Shown here piece by piece: positions 1 to 5,752 of a stretch of 6,860 nucleotides of DNA (the first letter of the stretch is position 1; each line of letters opens with the position of its first letter). The stretch covers positions 1 to 6,860 of the forward strand of contig JAJQDG010000105.1 in NCBI GenBank assembly GCA_021202305.1, in the 5' to 3' direction. The position numbers and the translations under genes were made by a program. Below the pieces are notes generated by a model that worked only from the letters and a program-made list of their open reading frames with translations, made no database searches and was not told where the DNA came from. Source of the stretch: Candidatus Gastranaerophilales bacterium. Its GTDB lineage: Bacteria > Cyanobacteriota > Vampirovibrionia > Gastranaerophilales > Gastranaerophilaceae.

Positions 1-1
1 A

Positions 2-298
2 TTTATATTAAATGACGGTATGATGGTATTTTTTGAAAATTCAATTACTTCAGATTTACGTTTATTTATTTCAGTAGATGTTAACGGCGCGGGAAATAAA
101 CCAAACAAATGGGGTCATGACCTTTTTACTTTTGAAATAGACGCTGAAACAGGTGCGCTACTTCCTATGGGACATCCCGATAGCCACTATACGGATGAAA
201 ATACATACTGTTCAAAAACAAACTCAAACAATGTAAACGGCATAGCCTGCACCTATAAGGCGCTAACCGAAAAAGATTATTTTAAAAATCTGCCGTAA
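2..298 (+). CDS. Pseudopilin-like protein, C-terminal part (5' truncated by window edge)
   Basis: The frame is open from the first bases of the window to TAA at 296-298, so this is a 98-codon C-terminal fragment. The internal ATG at 20 is not a credible start, because the reading frame continues upstream (ILNDG...). The fragment reads 'LRLFISVDVNGAGNKPNKWG' followed by 'DLFTF' and, near the end, two cysteines (residues about 70 and 79 of the visible part). A D-x-N-G-x-x-x-x-P-N-x-x-G-x-D-x-F block near the C-terminus is typical of type II secretion/type IV pilin-like proteins, where it forms part of the C-terminal beta region. The N-terminal methylation helix that would prove the family lies outside the window. 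I infer an envelope-associated pseudopilin or minor pilin. The family is fairly likely and the exact role is unknown. No convincing terminator follows it. Confidence 0.65.
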   Translation, partial: FILNDGMMVFFENSITSDLRLFISVDVNGAGNKPNKWGHDLFTFEIDAETGALLPMGHPDSHYTDENTYCSKTNSNNVNGIACTYKALTEKDYFKNLP

Positions 299-610
299 TA
301 AAGAAAGCCGGAGTGAAACTCAAGGGGGCAAAAGATGCTATCTTAGCCGCAGGACGAAACGATCAACAAGTACCGGAATAAGCTTTATTCCAATGGCGGA
401 GATAGGTTATCGAATATTATTGAAGATTTATCCTTTAAAACCATGTGTGATACAAAATACCGATTTTCAAAAAACTTCGAAATTTTAAAAAACACAGAAA
501 TTATAAGGGTTTGGGAAGGTATTATCAAGATTTGTAAATGCAAATTTTTCGGAATATTGCTTTATTTGAGTTTTTTCTTCATTTTTTTACAGACTCATTC
601 AATAATTTAA
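286..610 (+). pseudogene. Possible frame-disrupted small gene or gene remnant
   Basis: Two overlapping open frames follow the pilin-like gene. Frame A runs 286-381 and reads about 'KKAGVKLKGAKDAILAAG', then 'RNDQQVPE' and a stop at 379-381. Frame B is open from 347 to TAA at 608-610 (87 codons) and reads 'YRNKLYSNGGDRLSNIIEDL', then 'SFKTMCDTKYRFSKNFEIL'. Both are open over 347-378, so a single one-base shift there would join them into one protein of about 105 residues. Neither frame has a good ribosome site. The only ATG in frame B is at 443, without a Shine-Dalgarno, and would give 55 residues ending in a hydrophobic stretch. The translations look protein-like, but AT-rich noise also tends to look like this. 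Alternatives are a structured RNA (four short-loop hairpins lie at 311-411) or non-functional DNA. I assign no family. Confidence 0.28.
375..391 (+). other. Perfect 7-bp hairpin within a cluster of short-loop hairpins
   Basis: GGAATAA (375-381) pairs perfectly with TTATTCC (385-391) around a 3-nt GCT loop. Three further small stems lie nearby: GAGT/ACTC (311-314/318-321, loop GAA), AAGAT/ATCTT (332-336/340-344, loop GCT) flanked by GGC/GCC (327-329/346-348), and GATA/TATC (401-404/408-411, loop GGT). There is no T-run after the 7-bp stem, so it is not an intrinsic terminator. It could belong to a leader RNA or be incidental. I could not match the arrangement to a known riboswitch class. Confidence 0.35.
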
Positions 611-677
611 TTAAAGTTATTTTCTTTTTGACGTTATTTTAACCGCGGGCGATATACGAAAGGATGGATTTATAATT

Positions 678-950
678 ATGTCGGTTAATTCAGTTTCAAA
701 TAATGAATATTCGTATTATTCAACTACAGGTTCATCAACATCAGCCGATGAAACAGATTCTCTCGATTTTTCTGAAACCGAACTGGTTGATGATGAAGAT
801 AACAGCGTTGTTGTTGATGAGAGCAGCATTAAAAAAACAGGCGACGGATATGCTACGGATGGCGGAAAAATAGTGGCATACACGGCAGGATATAAGGCAG
901 TTGACTCTAAAACCGGCGAAACAATTAAAACCTCTATAGATTTAAAATAA
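678..950 (+). CDS. YD-repeat protein, N-terminal segment (0 frame, 90 aa)
   Basis: This frame encodes 90 residues from ATG 678 to TAA 948-950. An AAAGGA ribosome site (659-664) lies 13 nt upstream, rather far. The protein begins 'MSVNSVSNNEYSYYSTTGSS' and is Ser/Asp/Glu-rich, with no signal peptide or membrane segment. It ends at a stop directly after the heptamer T-TTA-AAA (941-947). The -1 frame continues without a break into about 551 more codons. At the junction the text becomes 'SIDLK|ISYNDDGSVASVTI', and the part after the bar is a YD-type repeat like those further down the gene. I therefore read 678-2602 as one gene of about 641 residues. It is either expressed by -1 frameshifting, or broken by loss of one A from the A-run at 944-947. 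A short stand-alone 90-residue product is possible. Function is unknown. Confidence 0.7.
   Translation: MSVNSVSNNEYSYYSTTGSSTSADETDSLDFSETELVDDEDNSVVVDESSIKKTGDGYATDGGKIVAYTAGYKAVDSKTGETIKTSIDLK
941..947 (+). promoter_or_regulatory. Candidate -1 ribosomal frameshift heptamer (T TTA AAA), followed directly by a stop
   Basis: In the 0 frame the codons are TTA (942-944) and AAA (945-947), preceded by T941, which fits the X-XXY-YYZ pattern. Slippage by -1 re-pairs the two tRNAs on TTT and AAA and continues at ATA (947-949) into the long downstream frame. The 0-frame stop TAA is the very next codon. A 6-bp stem AAGCTA (949-954) with TAGCTT (972-977) lies downstream, but it starts only 1 nt after the heptamer, closer than the usual 5-9 nt spacing. 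No clear stimulatory Shine-Dalgarno is seen upstream. The same data fit a simple one-base loss in the A-run. Confidence 0.4.
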
Positions 951-2602
951 GCTATAACGATGATGGAAGTGTAGCTTCGGTTACAATTAAAGATTGCGCA
1001 AGCGGGCAGACAAAAACAGAAGAATATGTAAAAGGCGATGTGGTGTTTGACTACTCAACAAGCGAAGGTATAAATGCCGCAACAGAAACATTGAGTTCAA
1101 TGGCGCTTGATGCATTTGAATCTTTCTATACAACTTCAAATTCAAGCGGTAATAGCGAAACAACACAAGAACCCGCCTCAACCGAAGAAAGTATGCAAAC
1201 AGCGGCTCTTGCCATTCTGCAAGCATATGTTAATGGCGATAAAACCGTTTCTGTATCTGATGCCCTTGCCATATTAAAAGAAGGTGCCGGATTGAATGCA
1301 AATGAAGAATATGAATCTGACAACGTTTCCGGTGTTACATCTAAAATAACAAGCTGGAACATTGCAAGCACAAGTTCCCGTTCAATGACGGCAGCAAGCA
1401 CAGGCACAATTACTGACAAAAATGGCGAAGAAGAAGAAGCAAGCGTCAGCGTTGATGGAAACTACACATTTGACGAGGACGGTAATCTATCTGAAATAAC
1501 CTATTATTGCGAAGGAACAGATACCACTACAACAAAGAAATACAATTCAAACGGCAGCCTGACAGAGCTTTCCGTTAAAATTCCAATTTATGAATATTTA
1601 ACCGGCGCTGATGGCAGCACAGTAAAAACGCTTTCAGAATATAAAAATGAAACAACTAAATATGAGTACGATTCGGAAGGTAACTTAACTAAGGTCATAA
1701 ATCCGGATGGCAGCGAACTTACAGGTGACAGCCTGAGCGAAATTGAGGTAGAATCCGCCCCTAAAAACCAGAAAGAAATTCAGGATGACCTTAAAAAACA
1801 AAGTTCAATAGAGCTGTCAGCCTATGTAAGAGCCATGAGCGGCAGCGGCGCCGACAAAAATGAAATTGAAGAAATTAAAGATGTCGTTAAAACGTATGAA
1901 GCAAATGGGGGAACAGTAACAGTTGGCGATGCCGAATATAACGATGAAGGCTTAATTACTGAATTAAACGGTGTTGGCGGTGATCCCGGCGGAAACAAGG
2001 TATCTATAAATGAATCTGTAACTTATGATGAAGATAACAATATCTCAACAATTACTTATCAAACTTCTGATGGCAGTACAATAGTTAAAACATATAATGC
2101 GGACGGCACACTCCAGAGTGAATCAACAACTTCAATTGTTACGGTTATAGATGGCTATGATGACAACGGCGAGCTAATATTTAAGGAAGTTGAACAAACC
2201 GTTGTTGTAACATATGAATATGACGATGAACAAAGAGTAATAAAGAAAACCACAACCGGTGAAATTAACCAAAACGGTCTTGAGTACGTTGGAGAATGTC
2301 TCCTGAACCCAACTGAATCATATACATATAATGAAGATGGTCAATTAATTTCCAGTTCAATCCAGTATGAAGGCGGTCAGAATTCCACACATACATATGC
2401 TTATGATGATGACGGGCAATTTGTTTCAGCCCATTATGTAAATAGCGGTTATAGTTCCATGGCTAATGACGAGGGTGATTCAGATTATATTGCTTCAACC
2501 CCGGATGACACTGAATATGCGCCAACTACAAATGGAGAAATTATGGATGAACTTGCCTCTCTTGCATCTAAGTATATACCGTTGATATATGCAGACATGT
2601 AA
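947..2602 (+). CDS. YD-repeat (RHS-like repeat) protein, main C-terminal segment in the -1 frame
   Basis: The frame is open from 929 to TAA 2600-2602 and is drawn here from the frameshift point (551 codons). No good ATG lies near its 5' end. The best independent start is GTG 1043 behind AAAGG (1031-1035); GTG 1040 is less well spaced. At least ten degenerate repeats of the form Y/F-[DN]-x-x-G-x-[LIV] are visible, for example 'FDEDGNLSEITY', 'YDSEGNLTKVIN', 'YDEDNNISTITY', 'YNADGTLQSE', 'YNEDGQLISSSI' and 'YDDDGQFVSAHY'. In joined numbering they span residues about 93 and 265-590. This resembles YD repeats of RHS/wall-associated proteins, but the RHS core and a toxin domain are absent. Residues about 182-205 (NGDKTVSVSDALAIL) resemble one half of a dockerin/EF-hand repeat. 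The protein is strongly acidic, with no signal peptide and no transmembrane segment. An extracellular or surface role would need a non-Sec export route. That is inference; the family is not recognised. Confidence 0.75.
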   Translation: MSYNDDGSVASVTIKDCASGQTKTEEYVKGDVVFDYSTSEGINAATETLSSMALDAFESFYTTSNSSGNSETTQEPASTEESMQTAALAILQAYVNGDKTVSVSDALAILKEGAGLNANEEYESDNVSGVTSKITSWNIASTSSRSMTAASTGTITDKNGEEEEASVSVDGNYTFDEDGNLSEITYYCEGTDTTTTKKYNSNGSLTELSVKIPIYEYLTGADGSTVKTLSEYKNETTKYEYDSEGNLTKVINPDGSELTGDSLSEIEVESAPKNQKEIQDDLKKQSSIELSAYVRAMSGSGADKNEIEEIKDVVKTYEANGGTVTVGDAEYNDEGLITELNGVGGDPGGNKVSINESVTYDEDNNISTITYQTSDGSTIVKTYNADGTLQSESTTSIVTVIDGYDDNGELIFKEVEQTVVVTYEYDDEQRVIKKTTTGEINQNGLEYVGECLLNPTESYTYNEDGQLISSSIQYEGGQNSTHTYAYDDDGQFVSAHYVNSGYSSMANDEGDSDYIASTPDDTEYAPTTNGEIMDELASLASKYIPLIYADM

Positions 2603-2671
2603 AACAAAATATTAAACTTGAGTTGCCGCACACAAACAGGGCAAGTTGATAACTCCGGATATACAAAAATT

Positions 2672-2735
2672 ATTAAACCCTCAAATATCCCCCGTATAAA
2701 CTGTTTATTCGGGCGGAGTGAGGGTTTAATTTTTT
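2672..2735 (+). terminator. Intrinsic terminator of the YD-repeat gene
   Basis: An 11-bp outer stem, ATTAAACCCTC (2672-2682) with GAGGGTTTAAT (2720-2730), encloses an inner arm. The inner arm is CCCG (2691-2694) with CGGG (2710-2713), topped by ATAA/TTAT (2696-2699/2705-2708). A T-run follows at 2730-2735. It lies 70 nt after the stop at 2602 and separates this gene from the small gene at 2826. Confidence 0.8.
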
Positions 2736-2744
2736 AAAATTTTA

Positions 2745-2763
2745 TGTAAACTTTTGTAACAAG
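2745..2763 (+). promoter_or_regulatory. Shared upstream motif TGTAAA-N4-TGTAACAAG (copy 1)
   Basis: The motif TGTAAACTTTTGTAACAAG lies 62 nt upstream of the ATG at 2826. The minus-strand gene starting at 3885 carries TGTAAATAAATGTAACAAG at 3962-3980, identical outside the four central bases. Each copy is an imperfect direct repeat of TGTAA with 10-bp periodicity, so both half-sites face the same side of the helix. This suggests a common activator site or promoter element. No regulator is identified. Confidence 0.4.
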
Positions 2764-2794
2764 CTGCGAAATTTTGAAGGACAAAATGTTTTTA

Positions 2795-2806
2795 TTTACA
2801 TGTAAA
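2795..2806. promoter_or_regulatory. Perfect 12-bp palindrome TTTACATGTAAA before the small gene
   Basis: TTTACATGTAAA is its own reverse complement. It sits 8 nt before the ribosome site AAAAAAGGA (2811-2819) of the gene at 2826. It contains the same TGTAAA half-site seen in the shared motif at 2745-2750, here in inverted arrangement. A dimeric regulator site is possible. Chance is also possible in AT-rich DNA. Confidence 0.3.
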
Positions 2807-2825
2807 GGATAAAAAAGGATATTTT

Positions 2826-3071
2826 ATGAGCAATCCATTCGCAATAGGTTCATCATATACAGATCCGTCCGTTATAGGCGGCGGAAGCACCTATGGCGCA
2901 TACGGCGCTTATGGTACTTCAGGCACAGGTACAACTCAGCCTAAAACAACAAGTGCAGGTGAAGATATTAATGAAGTTTCAATGATAGGTGCTTCAAAAC
3001 GCGCAGGGTTTGAAAACGGGCTTGGCGGCACAAACAATCCTGACGACCATAAGATTTTTTACGCAGCATAA
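2826..3071 (+). CDS. Small Gly/Ser/Thr/Tyr-rich protein of unknown function (81 aa)
   Basis: The ATG at 2826 is preceded by AGGA (2816-2819) at 6 nt spacing, a good ribosome site. The 81-residue product begins 'MSNPFAIGSSYTDPSVIGGG' and contains a 'YGAYGAYG' tandem at residues about 23-30. A Thr/Ser-rich linker follows, then a less biased C-terminal part with 'MIGASKRAGFENGLGGTNNP' and the end 'DDHKIFYAA'. There is no signal peptide, membrane segment or cysteine. The gene has its own terminators and an upstream motif shared with the 232-residue gene on the other strand. It is flanked by two other unrecognised proteins that also lack signal peptides. I do not recognise the family. A small structural or exported protein is a guess from composition only. 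Confidence 0.7.
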   Translation: MSNPFAIGSSYTDPSVIGGGSTYGAYGAYGTSGTGTTQPKTTSAGEDINEVSMIGASKRAGFENGLGGTNNPDDHKIFYAA

Positions 3072-3081
3072 AATTTTGAAC

Positions 3082-3110
3082 GGAGAGTCTTAAACAGGCT
3101 CTCTTATTGT
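3082..3110 (+). terminator. Hairpin just after the small gene, possible first terminator
   Basis: GAGAGTCT (3083-3090) pairs with AGGCTCTC (3096-3103), with one T-G wobble and a 5-nt loop. It begins 12 nt after the stop at 3071 and is followed by the T-rich TTATTGT. It would act as a weaker terminator upstream of the stronger bidirectional one. Confidence 0.55.
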
Positions 3111-3115
3111 AACTA

Positions 3116-3150
3116 AAAAGCCTTTTCATTTTGAAAAGGCTTTTATTATA
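3116..3150. terminator. Bidirectional intrinsic terminator between convergent genes
   Basis: A perfect 12-bp stem is formed by AAAAGCCTTTTC (3116-3127) and GAAAAGGCTTTT (3133-3144) around a 5-nt loop. T-rich tails are present on both strands: TTTTATTATAT on the plus strand and TTTTTAGTTAC on the minus strand. It sits between the stops at 3071 (plus) and 3187 (minus), so it can end transcripts from both directions. Confidence 0.9.
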
Positions 3151-3186
3151 TATTCAATCTAAAGGATTTTCAAATTATCCCTTATT

Positions 3187-3885
3187 TTAGCCAAAAGTTT
3201 CAAAGCTGCTTTCTATATTTTTATCAATAACGTTTTGAACCGAATCCATTTCTGTTTCAATTGCATTATGGGATGTTTCAAGCTGATCAAGCCTTAATTC
3301 AAGGCTGGCATCTTTTGCTTCTGCGGCTGTTATTCTTTTATCATAAGTTGCTTTTGCAGCGGCATCATCAGTTGTATCATAGGTTGTTGTAACATTATTT
3401 AATGAATCAATGCTCTTTGTATCCCAATCACCTGTTTCTTCATTTTTGCTTGCAGCAATATAAAAGTTTCCTTCTTCCAGGTTTCTTTGAAGAACCGAAG
3501 TGTCTGTTACATCTTCGTATACATAAAAATCCGCTATCGTAAGTTCACCATCGGAGGCTTCAATCTGGGCGTTCATTTCTTCTTCCGATGAAACAACAAT
3601 AAGTCCGCTTGAAGTAACAAGGTTCATACCTAAACCCCCGTTCAGGTAATCACCGGTTATAACGCTGTATGAAAGAGTTACGTTTGATTCAGTTGTGCCG
3701 TTATCATTAAAGACGGTTGCAATCATAACTTTGTTGCTTGTTGCTGTTTCATATTCATCAGCATATAAAGCCATTTGATTATTCAGAGCAACGCGTTCCT
3801 GTGAAATTTGCTGGGCTTCATATTCGTTGTCCGATAATCTTGCCGTTAATGATAAAAATCTTGCTTGACTTGCTGCAAATCCCAT
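3187..3885 (-). CDS. Helical-ended protein of a Gastranaerophilales-type family, 'MGFAASQARFLSLTAR' (232 aa)
   Basis: The start ATG (3885 on the minus strand) has a strong AAGGGGG site (3894-3900) at 8 nt spacing. The N-terminal 55 or so residues are predicted helical, with Gln/Ala-rich heptad-like text (ISQERVALNNQMALYADEYE). The middle (about 56-180) is mixed beta-like, variable and Thr/Asp/Glu-rich. The last 50 residues form a coiled coil (LELRLDQLETSHNAIETEM) ending 'NVIDKNIESSFETFG'. I recall this opening and ending as a recurrent, multi-copy family in gut Melainabacteria, but could not check. Helical ends around a variable core, without a signal peptide, recall flagellin-like or type III-exported filament proteins. 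This is a structural analogy only. The gene is monocistronic, with its own promoter and a terminator shared with the convergent small gene. Confidence 0.75.
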   Translation of the reverse strand: MGFAASQARFLSLTARLSDNEYEAQQISQERVALNNQMALYADEYETATSNKVMIATVFNDNGTTESNVTLSYSVITGDYLNGGLGMNLVTSSGLIVVSSEEEMNAQIEASDGELTIADFYVYEDVTDTSVLQRNLEEGNFYIAASKNEETGDWDTKSIDSLNNVTTTYDTTDDAAAKATYDKRITAAEAKDASLELRLDQLETSHNAIETEMDSVQNVIDKNIESSFETFG

Positions 3886-3941
3886 TGGATTTACCCCCTT
3901 TAGTTCTCTATACTACTTATTTCGGCAAAATCTTTAAAAAC

Positions 3942-3980
3942 TTTATAAAAAAACAGTTTATCTTGTTACATTTATTTACA
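3942..3980 (-). promoter_or_regulatory. Putative promoter region of the 232-aa gene, with shared motif copy 2
   Basis: On the minus strand a TATAAA box (3942-3947) lies 17 nt after TGTAAC. That hexamer is the second half of the motif TGTAAATAAATGTAACAAG (3962-3980). The hexamer is a poor -35, so the motif may be an activator site overlapping the -35 position. The expected transcript start, near 3935, would give a leader of about 50 nt. The first copy of the motif is at 2745-2763. Confidence 0.4.
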
Positions 3981-4019
3981 AAGGCCAAAATATTGAAGCT
4001 TAAATCAACCAATGGCGCA

Positions 4020-4047
4020 TAGACAAAAAATCTTCACAATATATAAT
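4020..4047 (+). promoter_or_regulatory. Sigma70-type promoter of the grpE-dnaJ operon
   Basis: TAGACA (4020-4025, 5 of 6 to the -35 consensus) and a perfect TATAAT (4042-4047) are separated by 16 nt. Transcription would start near 4054, giving a leader of about 23 nt with the ribosome site AAGGGAG at 4061-4067. I see no CIRCE inverted repeat (TTAGCACTC-N9-GAGTGCTAA) here, so HrcA control is not supported by the sequence. Housekeeping or other heat control is the inference. Confidence 0.7.
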
Positions 4048-4076
4048 GTTGGTGTTATGTAAGGGAGTTATTGCCT

Positions 4077-4631
4077 ATGACTGAAAATATTGAAAATACC
4101 GCAAATCCTTTTGTAGAAACGGAAACTCAGGAAGAAAACGAACCGGACATTAATGATGTACCGGATGAAGATAAATTAAAAAAAGAAATTGAAGATATTA
4201 ATAATAAATACATACGCCTTGCGGCAGATTTTGATAATTACAGAAAACGCCAGCTTCAAGAACGCGAAAGTTTAATTAAATACGGTGCAAAAGAAACACT
4301 GCAAAAAATTATACCCGTGCTTGATACATTTTCAAGAGCGGCAGATTCAATAGAAAAATCGGAAGATATAAATTCAATTAAAGAAAGCTGTTCTATCTGC
4401 ACAAAACAGTTGAATGACGTTTTAAACAAAATAGGTTTAACAAAAATTGAAGCCGAAGGAAAAGAATTTGACCCTGCCACAATGGAGGCTGTTATGCAAA
4501 CACAAACTGATGAAGTTGAACCTAATTATGTCATCAAAGAATTGCAGGCGGGATATAAATTGTACGATATGGTTTTAAGACCGGCAATGGTAAATGTTGC
4601 ATCAGAAAAAGAGGAAGATAAAAAAGAGTAA
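4077..4631 (+). CDS. grpE: GrpE, nucleotide exchange factor for DnaK
   Basis: GrpE is a cytoplasmic homodimer that releases ADP from DnaK during chaperone cycling. The 184-residue length is normal. An acidic, probably disordered N-terminus (1-35) leads into the long helix with the hallmark '[15 protein letters not shown]' (about 44-58). Next come the four-helix dimer region ([20 protein letters not shown]) and the C-terminal beta wing with '[13 protein letters not shown]' (128-140) and '[20 protein letters not shown]' (up to about 175). I chose ATG 4077 because AAGGGAG (4061-4067) lies 9 nt before it; TTG 4071 in the same frame would be only 3 nt away. The stop overlaps the dnaJ start (TAATG, 4629-4633), indicating translational coupling. 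Unlike many operons, dnaK does not follow grpE. Confidence 0.97.
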   Translation: MTENIENTANPFVETETQEENEPDINDVPDEDKLKKEIEDINNKYIRLAADFDNYRKRQLQERESLIKYGAKETLQKIIPVLDTFSRAADSIEKSEDINSIKESCSICTKQLNDVLNKIGLTKIEAEGKEFDPATMEAVMQTQTDEVEPNYVIKELQAGYKLYDMVLRPAMVNVASEKEEDKKE

Positions 4632-5743
4632 TGGATTATTACGAAATATTGGGCGTAGAAAAAAACGCCACTAAAGATGAAATAAAATCCGCATTTAGAA
4701 AAAAAGCGCGTCAATTGCATCCTGACGTCAATAAAGCACCGGATGCCGAGGAAAAATTTAAAGAACTCGGGAAGGCGTATGAAACGCTTTCGGATGATGA
4801 AAAACGTGAATTATACGACAGATACGGCGAGGACGGACTCAAAAGTGCGGGCTACAGTCAGGGCGGGCCTTTTGAATTTGGTTTTGGCGGTTTAAATGAT
4901 ATTTTTGAAGCGTTCTTTGGCGGCGGAGGCGGTTTTTCAAGCAGGCATAACCCTAATGCCCCCATGGACGGCGATGATTTGCGCATGGATATCCAGATTG
5001 ATTTTATGGAAGCGATTTTCGGCGCCGAAAAAGAAATAAAAATTTCTCACCTTGAAGAATGCATGGAATGCATGGGGACAGGCAAGGATAAAAATGCAAA
5101 AAATGTATCTTGCAGAACCTGTAACGGGCAGGGCAGAGTACAGCAAAATACAAGAACAATCTTAGGTAATTTCACATCCGTTACAACTTGCCCTTCCTGT
5201 AACGGCACCGGTGTTGACCCTTCTGCCACATGTAAAATATGTAAAGGCAGGGGAGCTGTCAAGAAAGAAAAAACAGTAAAAATCAAAATACCAAAAGGTG
5301 TTGACACAGGCTCAAGAATACGCTATTCGCATGAAGGCAATGCCGGCAAAAACGGCGGTGAAGCGGGCGACCTTTATTTTGTGCTATATGTAAAAGAAAG
5401 CAAAGATTTCATAAGAGACGGCGTAGACATTCATACAATTCTTGAAATTTCAATGCCTCAGGCAGTTCTGGGGGATGAAGTTATAATAGATACAATAGAC
5501 GGCAAAGAAAAAATCACTGTTCCAAAAGGAACTGATGACCTGGAAAAAATTCTTATAAAAGGAAGGGGTGTACCATATCTCGGCAAGGAAGGACAAAGGG
5601 GCAATCATTATGTTACAATAAAAATTAAAACGCCTAAAAAACTTTCAAAAGAAGAAGAAAAACTGTATCAACAGCTTTTTGATTTAAGTAAAAACTCTGC
5701 GCCTGAAAGTATTATGGACAGAGTAAAAACAGCTTTTAAATAG
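4631..5743 (+). CDS. dnaJ: DnaJ (Hsp40), type I J-domain co-chaperone
   Basis: DnaJ delivers unfolded clients to DnaK and stimulates its ATPase. All class I parts are present in 370 residues. The J domain (1-70) carries HPD at 30-32. The Gly/Phe region (about 78-102) contains 'DIFEAFFGG'. The zinc domain (144-208) has four CxxCxGxG motifs: [24 protein letters not shown] and CKICKGRG. The client-binding C-terminal domains run from about 209 to 340, followed by a helical tail. No key residue is missing. The start ATG overlaps the grpE stop by one base, so the two are probably made at linked rates. The stop TAG (5741-5743) overlaps the ribosome site of the next gene. The absence of dnaK between grpE and dnaJ implies that dnaK lies elsewhere in the genome. 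Confidence 0.98.
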   Translation: MDYYEILGVEKNATKDEIKSAFRKKARQLHPDVNKAPDAEEKFKELGKAYETLSDDEKRELYDRYGEDGLKSAGYSQGGPFEFGFGGLNDIFEAFFGGGGGFSSRHNPNAPMDGDDLRMDIQIDFMEAIFGAEKEIKISHLEECMECMGTGKDKNAKNVSCRTCNGQGRVQQNTRTILGNFTSVTTCPSCNGTGVDPSATCKICKGRGAVKKEKTVKIKIPKGVDTGSRIRYSHEGNAGKNGGEAGDLYFVLYVKESKDFIRDGVDIHTILEISMPQAVLGDEVIIDTIDGKEKITVPKGTDDLEKILIKGRGVPYLGKEGQRGNHYVTIKIKTPKKLSKEEEKLYQQLFDLSKNSAPESIMDRVKTAFK

Positions 5744-5752
5744 GGGATAAAA

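Noticed and set aside
628..656. Possible promoter TTGACG-N17-GATATA before the gene at 678
   Set aside because: The -10 matches only 3 of 6, and the predicted transcript start (about 663) would fall inside the ribosome site.
671..676. Perfect TATAAT just before ATG 678
   Set aside because: It would start transcription after the ATG, and there is no -35 at the right distance (648-653 is GGCGAT).
299..677. Known riboswitch (c-di-GMP-I, cobalamin, FMN, TPP and others) in the gap
   Set aside because: I compared the region mentally with the conserved cores of these classes and found no match; only unassigned hairpins remain.
987..1419. Minus-strand open frames of 79 and 97 codons
   Set aside because: They lie antisense to the YD-repeat gene, which has clear repeat structure; they have no family features and no ribosome sites.
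3738..4022. Plus-strand 94-codon frame overlapping the 5' end of the minus-strand gene
   Set aside because: It has no ribosome site, overlaps the well-supported 232-aa gene and its promoter, and its composition reflects antisense coding and AT-rich DNA.
4000..4076. CIRCE/HrcA operator before grpE
   Set aside because: No TTAGCACTC-N9-GAGTGCTAA or near match is present on either strand.
4937..5307. Minus-strand open frames within dnaJ
   Set aside because: They are shadows of the zinc-finger region of dnaJ, which is unambiguous on the plus strand.
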